Source: Posidonia oceanica
Taxonomy: Eukaryota > Streptophyta > Magnoliopsida > Alismatales > Posidoniaceae
NCBI GenBank assembly: GCA_037176725.1
Contig: JAZBRS010000039.1
Coordinates: 24,092,001 to 24,156,000, forward strand
Direction of reading: 5' to 3'
DNA: 64,000 nt
Part shown: piece by piece, positions 57,351 through 64,000 of the stretch
Position numbering within the stretch: position 1 is the stretch's first letter
Layout of the letters: every line of letters begins with the position of its first letter
Translations under genes and position numbers: made by a program
Notes under the pieces: generated by a model
Databases searched by the model: none
Told to the model about the DNA's origin: nothing
What the model saw: the letters and a program-made list of their open reading frames with translations, nothing else

Positions 57351-59188
57351 TGCATCGATTGCTTTGTTTTCGCTCTCTGTCTCCTTAAGCATATAGAATA
57401 GGACCTCCCCTTCTTGTCTATCAACTCAGATCCCCGTTTCGCGTACTCTTGGGTGTTTTGTGTTGCGTTTTCCCTGGATTTGCTGCTTAATGTGACTTTC
57501 TTCCCCCTTTTCCATGATCCGATCGCATCGCGAGCTTTGGGCAGCGTGCGAGACAGATCGTGGAGCGGTTTAGTGGGAAACGGTCGCAAAGAGGTGCTAA
57601 TCCCTCCGTTTTCTCACTCTCCCCTTCGTAGGTCTTCACGCCTACTCTTTGTGGTCCTAAACAGCGTCTGCTCCCACACACGCGCTGTTTTGCTTCTCTT
57701 TGGTTTCTTCCGATCTCTTCCTTGCATTTAGCATCCGAATAGCTTTCCCGGGGTTTTGCTTCGTTGTTTTTGGCACCGTTTTGCGTGCCCTTTGGTTTTC
57801 TTGCTTCGTTTTGCGTGCAGTCTTGTTTTCTCGCACCGTTTTGCATGCCGCCTCTTTGTCTTGCACCGTTTTGCGTGCCCTTTGGTTTTCTTGCTCCGTT
57901 TTGCAGATAGTTCTGTTTTCTCGCACCGTTTTGCGTGCCCTTTGGTTTTCTTGCTTCGCTTTGCATGCAGTCTTGCTTTCTTGCACCGTTTTGCGTGCTG
58001 CCTCTTTGTCTTGCACTGTTTTGCGTGCCCTTTGGTTTTCTTGCTTCGTTTCGTGCGCTGTTCTGTTTTCTCGCACCGCTTTGCATGCCGCTTCTTTGTC
58101 TCGTGCCGTTTTGCGTGCCCTTTGGTTTTCTTGCTCCGTTTTGCGTGTCTGTTGGTTTTCTCGCTCTGTTTTGCGTGCCGCTTCTTTGTCTTGCACCGTT
58201 TTACGTGCCCTTTGGTTTTCTCGCTCCGTTTTGCGTGTCGCTTCTTTGTCTTGCACCGTTTTGCATGCCCTTTGGTTTTCTTGCTCCGTTTTGCGTGCAG
58301 TTCTGTTTTCTCGCACCGTTTTGCGTGCCGCTTCTTCGTCTTGCACCGCTTTGCGTGCCCTTTGCTTTTCTTGCCCCGTTTCGCGTTCTTGTTCTGTTTC
58401 TTGCATCGTTTTGCGTGTCAACCTCGTTTCTTGCACCGTTTTGCGTTCTTGCTTCGTGTCTCACACCATTGCGCGTGTTTTACGTTGTTTCCCTCTGCAT
58501 GTCGCTTGCATTGCCTGTTTTCCCCGCTGTTTTGTTTTATCGCCCGCATTTGCATATAGGGCAGTGATGCTTACTGCCTGGAGTTCTCACGGGCCAGGTT
58601 TCGCCCGGTTCGGAACACAGACAGCATTGCTGAGCGCTTAGATTGCACATTTACTTTCCTGCACTGCATTCCCTCACTTAGAGCACACCTTTGAGCATCT
58701 AGATAGGCATTCATTGGCACTTAGGCATTCAAAGTCTGCATTTCCCTGCGTATGCGAGCGTAAGCCTAGAAAGACCGATTCTCGGGCGTGTCGGGGGTGC
58801 CTAACACCTTCCCCGCGCGTAACAGGAGTCCTTACCCTCTCTTGGCCCGCAATGACCATATCTGCCCTTATCCTAGGCACGAGTCACATCATTTGCATTC
58901 ATTTGCATCTTATTTCTTCTGCATTGCCTTGCATTGCATCTTTTGCTTGGTTTTGCGTGATTATTCACGCATTTCCCCCGGTTTTCCTTGTCTCCCGATT
59001 TAATAGACTTGGTGGCGACTCCGATTTTGTCTTATTTTCTTCTTTTCTTTCCCTTTTTTCTCTCTTTTAAATGTTTTCGAGTTAGGTCTTCCTTCTCGGA
59101 CATAGCCGCTAATAGTGAGCCTGATTCCGATCGGTGCACGTGAGCTTTGGCAACGTGCATGGACGATCCGAACACTGGGATTACTACA
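57351..59188 (+). repeat. 5' LTR of element B, second part
   Basis: Continues the B LTR after the A insertion. It contains about 23 units of the 30-bp minisatellite (57765-58460, complementary strand of that in A/C/E), the conserved block (58757-58840), and ends …GGGATTACTACA at 59188, one base before the PBS. The 200-310-codon open frames across 57487-58641 on both strands are minisatellite artefacts. Confidence 0.9.
57765..58460. repeat. 30-bp LTR minisatellite, about 23 units (B)
   Basis: Units read CGTTTTGCGTGCCCTTTGG or CGTTTTGCGTGCCGCTTC with linkers TTTTCTTGCTC and TTTGTCTTGCAC. It is the reverse complement of the array in E. Confidence 0.88.
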
Positions 59189-59189
59189 G

Positions 59190-59207
59190 TGGCGACTCTG
59201 CTGGGGA
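59190..59207 (+). promoter_or_regulatory. Primer binding site, copy 1 (element B)
   Basis: TGGCGACTCTGCTGGGGA one base after the LTR end, the position expected for the functional site. Confidence 0.85.
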
Positions 59208-59336
59208 TGTCTAGACTCCAGCTTTCGCCTTCGCTTTCGCTCGCTTGGGATTTGCTTTCTTTGTTTGCCTTTGTGCCCTTTTGCCTTGCTTTTGCTTGTT
59301 TGCTCGCCTATCCGCTTTGCCCAGCGAAGTCGACAG

Positions 59337-59354
59337 TGGCGACTCCGCTGGGGA
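59337..59354 (+). promoter_or_regulatory. Extra PBS-like site, copy 2 (element B)
   Basis: TGGCGACTCCGCTGGGGA, 147 bp after copy 1. It is identical to the PBS of A, but away from the LTR end. Confidence 0.8.
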
Positions 59355-59480
59355 TACTAGACTCCGGCTTTCGCCTCCGCTTTCGCTCGCTTGGGATTTA
59401 CTTTCTTTGTTTGCCTTTGTGCCTTTTGCCTTGCTTTTGCTTGTTTGCTCGCCTGTCCGCTTTGCCCAGCGAGTCGACAG

Positions 59481-59498
59481 TGGCGACTCCGCTGGGGA
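59481..59498 (+). promoter_or_regulatory. Extra PBS-like site, copy 3 (element B)
   Basis: TGGCGACTCCGCTGGGGA, 144 bp after copy 2. Confidence 0.8.
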
Positions 59499-59590
59499 TA
59501 CTAGACTCCGGCTTTCGTTTTGGCTTTGGCTCGCTCGCTTTTCTGCTTGGGTTTTGCCTTCTTTGCTTGCCTTTGTGTTTCCCTTGCCTG

Positions 59591-60812
59591 TTTTTACTCC
59601 TTTTCCTGTGCAAACTCCTGGCGAGTCGCCCGTGGCTGCTCAGCTTAGGTTTTGCACCTCCTTTGCCTCGGTTTGCGCTCTGTTTTGTTTTGCTTCGCCC
59701 TCTGCCGTTTGTTTACTTGCTTATTTCCTTGCTTTTTTTTTAACAGCTTACCTGTCTTTGTTTTTCTTTTATCTTGCTTGCTTATTATTGCTTTATTTCC
59801 CGCATAATGCATGTCTACATACTTGTTTGGCAATAATACATGCTTTTTGAATGACGAATGCTTTCTTTTGCACGTTTGCTGTGTCACTACACACGCACAT
59901 GCTCTGTATATATGCCTTTTTGTCCTGATGAATGCTTTCCCTTCACCATCATGCTCACAAACACTTACACATGCCATATACTTGCCTTTTGCTTTGTTGT
60001 ATGTTGACTGCTTGCCATGATTGATTGATTTTCTTCCCTTTCGCACAATGCCATGCCTAGGATAGTAGAGACTTGTTTGCTCTCCCCGTGGTTAACTAAA
60101 AACGGCAAGTAAAAAAGAACTCATAGGAGCAACTAGAGACTTCAAACAATCATTCACCCCCTTTGGGTTAATAAAATGCGCAACATAAAAAACTCTAATC
60201 ATTCGCATGAAGCATCATATAGGGCATGCATCTTCTCATCTGAGTCCACCTATCAGTCTGCGAAGGATGGCTCCGGCCTCTCACCCCGATGCTTTGGCAT
60301 GGTGTGAGTCGGTCGGTCTGTCCCCCCCTTGTTCGGGGTCGTGTCGGTGTTAGTGGAGGGTACTTCCTACGCTTAGGCGAGGTTGAGGCCACCAACGCAC
60401 CACCCTGTCATTACCTGAGCTTTGGGCCGGGAGTTAGACAGGGGGCCTACTTTTCTGACTTGAGTCGGTGACCCGTACACTTGTGGATATCCGGAGTAGA
60501 CTACCTATTAGGAAACACTAGATTGGTGAGAGAGAGAGCATGCTAGAAAGCATACATGTCATTCATGCCATAACTTAATGCATTTTGCATTTCTTCTTTT
60601 TTAACCCTAGTTTTCTGTTGTGTCTTTAACAGAGTTCAGTAAGCGATCTCCTTAGCCAGAGCTCGGGTTCCTTCCCTTGCTGACATCTCTGCTGAGACAC
60701 TTGTGCTCGACCATCTCTTTCTGAGCTACTCGCCTTTGCGAGCATAGCTCCTCGTAGAGCCCGTCTGCCTTTCCCTCGTCGCAGCCCCATTTTGACTCGC
60801 TCTCGGTCAGCA
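59591..60812 (+). other. 5' leader of element B
   Basis: Non-coding, homologous to the leaders of A, C and D. It includes the GC-rich block (60230-60510), an AT-rich section and an acceptor-like tract TTTTCTGTTGTGTCTTTAAC then AG at 60631-60632, 180 nt before the gag ATG. No gene is supported. Confidence 0.65.
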
Positions 60813-61810
60813 ATGGCCCAGCGCACCATCGAACCCCCTCTTGCCCTTGCCTCGGAAATGGTTTCCTCTCCGGCCCCTCCGGCTCCCGTTTCTAACCCCT
60901 CTGTGCCCTCTGTGATGCCAGGATTTTCTCCTCTATCGTCTGGGGCACCCTAGTTTGCTGTGGGACAGTGGCAGACACTCGCTCCTCCTGATCCGGTCGC
61001 CGAGTCCATCTTGATGGCCACTTCTCGTGTTCCGGAGGCACCACTGACCCCACCTTCTCAGGGATTTGTCACTTTTGACCCCCCTTCTGCTGCGGCGACT
61101 CTCGCCCTAGGACACCAATCTCCTGGACAGTCCGGATCTCTTGGCTCTGGCTCCTCACCGGCACTGCAATTCAGTGTTCCCACCGACGGGACACCTGAAG
61201 AACAGTACCAGCAACTGATGGACACTATCCAGCGGCTGCAGGGTATAGCTCTATCAGTCCGCCCTCCTTCCCCTCCTGTTGTTCCTAAGGTTCCTGTGCG
61301 GCCTGCTCTCGCACATCTTGCATTGCACTCCGCACTTCCACCTAGACCGTCGTCCCAACTGCTCACGGTTCCGACGATGGGGGCATGTATCCCGCCTCTT
61401 GCATCTGCACCGCACCACACACAGCATGCACCTCCGCCACCTGGTGACCAGTCATTCGGACTGGTGGGAGCACAGTATCTCGCAGGCCCGTCCCCCGGCA
61501 TCGCCCCGGTACGGCCGCTGATGCTCCATCATCCTGCACCCACCACACAGCATACCATCTATCCTCCCCCTTTGCATCAGGCTCAGAATTCCACATGCAT
61601 CCCTCCTTGCACTCCACCACAGCACGGGTATGCCGGCCATCACCTTGCGTCACCAGGCGATGTGATGGTGGATCCGGAGGAGCACTTCGGTGCGACCCAA
61701 TCGGCATACGTGGTCCCTGCCCCCCGCTGCCCCCATCACCTGTAGCAGCTACTCCAGACCCCATCAACAACAGGATGGATGTTCTGGAGAAGGCACTACG
61801 TCTAGTGTAG
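60813..61810 (+). pseudogene. gag: Broken gag N-terminal part (element B)
   Basis: Starts at the conserved ATG 60813 (MAQRTIEPPL). TAG at 60951-60953 (codon 47) is shared with D; A has Gln-Tyr-Thr there. The frame is then open to about 61725, where a small indel in a C-run shifts it. In the next frame NNRMDVLEKALRLV is followed by TAG 61808-61810, where A, C and D have CAG. Pro/Ser-rich, no enzyme motif. Confidence 0.85.
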
Positions 61811-61861
61811 GGCACGGACCACCAGACCTACCAGTTCCGAGACCTCTGCTGTTTCCCAAAG

Positions 61862-64000
61862 GCAGTACTCCCCCAAGGTTCAAAATACCGGACTTTGAGA
61901 AGTATGATGGTAGGGGCTGCCCCATAGCCCATCTGAAGGTGTACTGCGGTGATCTCGCCCAACTCCAGGCAGACGAGAGGTTGCTGATCCGCCTGTTCCA
62001 GAAAAGTTTGTCTGGTCCGGCCCTCAAGTGGTTCACCTCGCTTGACATGGCTACGATCAAGACTTGGAACGACCTAAGCCAGGCGTTCTTGGAACAGTAC
62101 TCCTTCAACCTCGATCTGGTCCCGAAGCGCGCAGACTTGATCGCAACCAAGCAGAATCCGGGTGAGCCGTTCGGGGAGTACGTCGGCCGCTGGCGTGCCC
62201 TTGCCTCGCAAGTTCGAGATAGGCCCTTCGACGAGGAGTCTATCGAGATCATCATAAAAGGGGCACAGCCGTCTACCGGAGCTTTGCTTAGCATCCAACC
62301 TGTCACGACCTTCACTGCTTTGATCCGAGCTGGCACTCGCATAGAGAGTTCATTGCGGAGTGGCAACTTCCCCGCACTCTCTATGCTTGCCAGGCAGGCC
62401 CCCGCCAGCAACAACGGTAGCAGCAGCAGTGCCATCAACAACAACAGCAGCCTCAACAACAATCGTTCCAAGAGGAAGGATCCGCCGAAGCCCGTTGTCG
62501 CGTACGTCGACTGCCCTGCTGCGCCCGTTCGTCTGGCGTCCCGGCCTGCCCCTCCTCAGATCTATTACGCACCGGCACCTAGGGCACACCCCACACCACA
62601 GATCACTACCACCGCTCGACCAGTCTATCCTGCCGCACCGGTTCAGCAAGGACAATTCCAAAGGCCGAGACGGCCACTCACGGAGAAGCAGAAATTCGCC
62701 CCACTGATGGAACCGCTCACTGCCATTTTCCCGAAGGTTGCGTCGCTCCTGAAATTTCTGGAGGTTCGCCCGCCACCAAACCCACTACCGCATTGGTTTA
62801 AGGCGAACCTTTTCTACGATTTTCATCGAAGCGTCGGGCATTCGACTGATAATTGCTTCACTCTCCGGAATGCTATCCAGGATCTGATCGAATCGGGAAC
62901 GATTGTGATCGACACGCACGAGGCATCCACTTCTGCACCATCTCATGCACCTGCATCAGCATCTACCCCAGCAAATGTTGTCTGCCGACCCCTGCCGGAG
63001 CACTCCTATTCAGGAGGCGCAGGGACCTCAGGAATCCACTCTTTGTTTCCTTCCGGATCCCTCACGTCTATGGTAGATCCTTCCGAGCTTATCCATGATG
63101 TTTCTACTCCATTTCCAGTCTTTCTCTATCTTGTAGCTGTCGCCAGTTCCGAGTCGGGCGTTCATATGATCCGACCGCGCACCAGGCCGGAGCGTCCTCC
63201 TGCATCAACCGCCATGCTTTCCCGGGCCCAAGCCCCAATACATCTCCTAGCCAGACCTCAGCCAGAGTTTCCCGTACACCTATTAGCAAGACCTCAATCT
63301 CCACCTAGCTTGCCTTCCCAACTACCCTCCTATCCATGCCCTCCTCAGCCTGTAGCCCCTCTCGTGCTCGCTGCACGCGCTCCTGTGGTTATCCACCTAA
63401 CCCGGGATACCCATCGCGTACCTTACAGCTACGCCACAGAAATGTGTGCGGAAGTGACACGATCGGGGAGGGTCTACAGACCTCTGGCACCAGTAGCTAG
63501 GCCTAGTCACCCAGAACCAGCAATACCCCTGCCTTTAGTCCAGCCTACAGTCCCACCATCTTCAGGCCAGCCTCTTGAATCCACCGTAGTTGAACCTGTT
63601 CCTAAAACCGCACCACCTACTACCAAGAAATGCCAACCTAAAGCCGATATCACTTCCCAGCTCAAAAAGGTTAAGGCCGACATATCCATCTGGGACATGA
63701 TACACACGTCTACTGAACATCGCGAGGCTTTCCTTCACGTGTTCCAAGCCGCCCGTGTGTCCCAAGCCATAGAACCTGCCGCCTTAGAAAGCATGGTCAG
63801 AATGATCGCAGAACCCCAGGTCATCACTTTCACGAGTGATGAGTTGCCTCCGGCGAGGATTAATCACAACCAACCCTTGTTCGTCACGGTACAATTCAAG
63901 AACTTTCGCATTCCCCTTGCACTGGTCGATAATGGGTCAGGCCTCAATGTCTGCCCCTTGCGAACAGCAACCCAAGCTCGGATTCAAGGCCGAGGACATT
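61862..64000 (+). pseudogene. gag-pro: Gag C-part and protease start (element B), cut by window edge
   Basis: After a one-base deletion in a C-run near 61870 the frame is open to the window end, about 710 codons. It contains the gag domain (KSLSGPALKWF near 62005-62035), an Asn/Ser linker, the zinc-knuckle region near 62812-62860 in which the first Cys is Tyr (LFYDFHRSVGH), the Pro-rich tail, and the protease start with LVDNGSG near 63925-63945. An extra C at about 63971 shifts the protease frame. Unlike A there is no stop at the gag-protease junction (TTA at the equivalent codon). Confidence 0.85.

Larger units (their letters stand above)
59190..59590 (+). repeat. Tandem triplication of the PBS region (element B)
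   Basis: A unit of about 145 bp beginning at the PBS is repeated: starts at 59190, 59337 and 59481. Each has TGGCGACTCYGCTGGGGA, then CTAGACTCCRGCTTTCG and a pyrimidine-rich stretch, and ends CGAGTCGACAG before the next copy. The third unit diverges after about 60 bp. A and C have one unit only. Confidence 0.9.
24932..64000 (+). mobile_element. Element B: Tat/Ogre-like retrotransposon, nested by A, cut by right edge
   Basis: Plus-strand element: 5' LTR in two pieces (24932-29228 and 57351-59188), PBS, leader, then gag-pro to the window end. Reading across the A insertion is seamless (…CATGCCATT | TGCATCG…), as judged against the uninterrupted LTR of A. The left flank CTAGG (24927-24931) is the likely target duplication; its partner is outside the window. 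An alternative is that the LTR at 24932 is shared with D as a tandem LTR-internal-LTR arrangement, but no polypurine tract precedes it, which argues against that. Confidence 0.85.

Noticed and set aside
57700..58641. Long Cys/Phe/Leu-rich frames in LTR minisatellites (also at 16171-17454)
   Set aside because: They arise from 30-bp repeats open in several frames on both strands and are not conserved between LTR copies.

Overview
The window is nuclear DNA from a plant, most likely a flowering plant with a large, repeat-rich genome. I see no host gene, tRNA, rRNA or CRISPR array. Essentially everything derives from giant Ty3/gypsy LTR retrotransposons of the Tat/Ogre type. The evidence is LTRs of about 6 kb beginning TGTTGACA, a primer binding site matching a tRNA-Arg 3' end (TGGCGACTCYGCTGGGGA), a G-patch after the protease, a second RNase H between RT and integrase, and a plant DUF7745/PMD-like extra ORF. 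The species cannot be named from this sequence.

Layout. Element C (1-8836, minus strand, running off the left edge) has the 5' part of gag, a leader, a PBS and a complete 6.0-kb 5' LTR. It sits in a 72-bp tandem satellite (8837 to about 13296). Next is D, an old plus-strand remnant (leader, broken gag, no pol, repeat-rich tail) in two blocks, about 13297-15552 and 21753-24931. Its gag is split by E, a 6.2-kb minus-strand solo LTR (15553-21752) with a perfect CTAGC target duplication. Element B (plus strand) starts at 24932. Its 5' LTR is cut by A and resumes at 57351, ending at 59188. It is followed by a triplicated PBS, a leader and broken gag-pro, and it runs off the right edge. Element A (29229-57345, minus strand, 28.1 kb) is complete end to end: two near-identical LTRs (5,969 and 5,932 bp), a CCATT target duplication, PBS, gag, protease, RT, RNase H, archaeal-type RNase H, integrase, a DUF7745-like ORF, a long tandem-repeat tail and a polypurine tract.

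A and C form one subfamily; B, D and E form another (different LTR ends; B and D share a gag stop codon). The order of events inferred from nesting is D first, then E and B into D, then A into B. C went into the satellite independently and resembles A closely. A keeps one uninterrupted reading frame from gag to integrase except for three in-frame stops, plus one more in the DUF7745 ORF, so it cannot be autonomous as it stands.

The most unusual signal is in the tails. The A tail, the D tail and the 72-bp satellite are built of short hairpin modules whose arms change together (for example GATAG/CTATC, GACAG/CTGTC, GGTAG/CTACC) around nearly constant loops. This looks like compensatory change, and it links the satellite to the retrotransposon tail.
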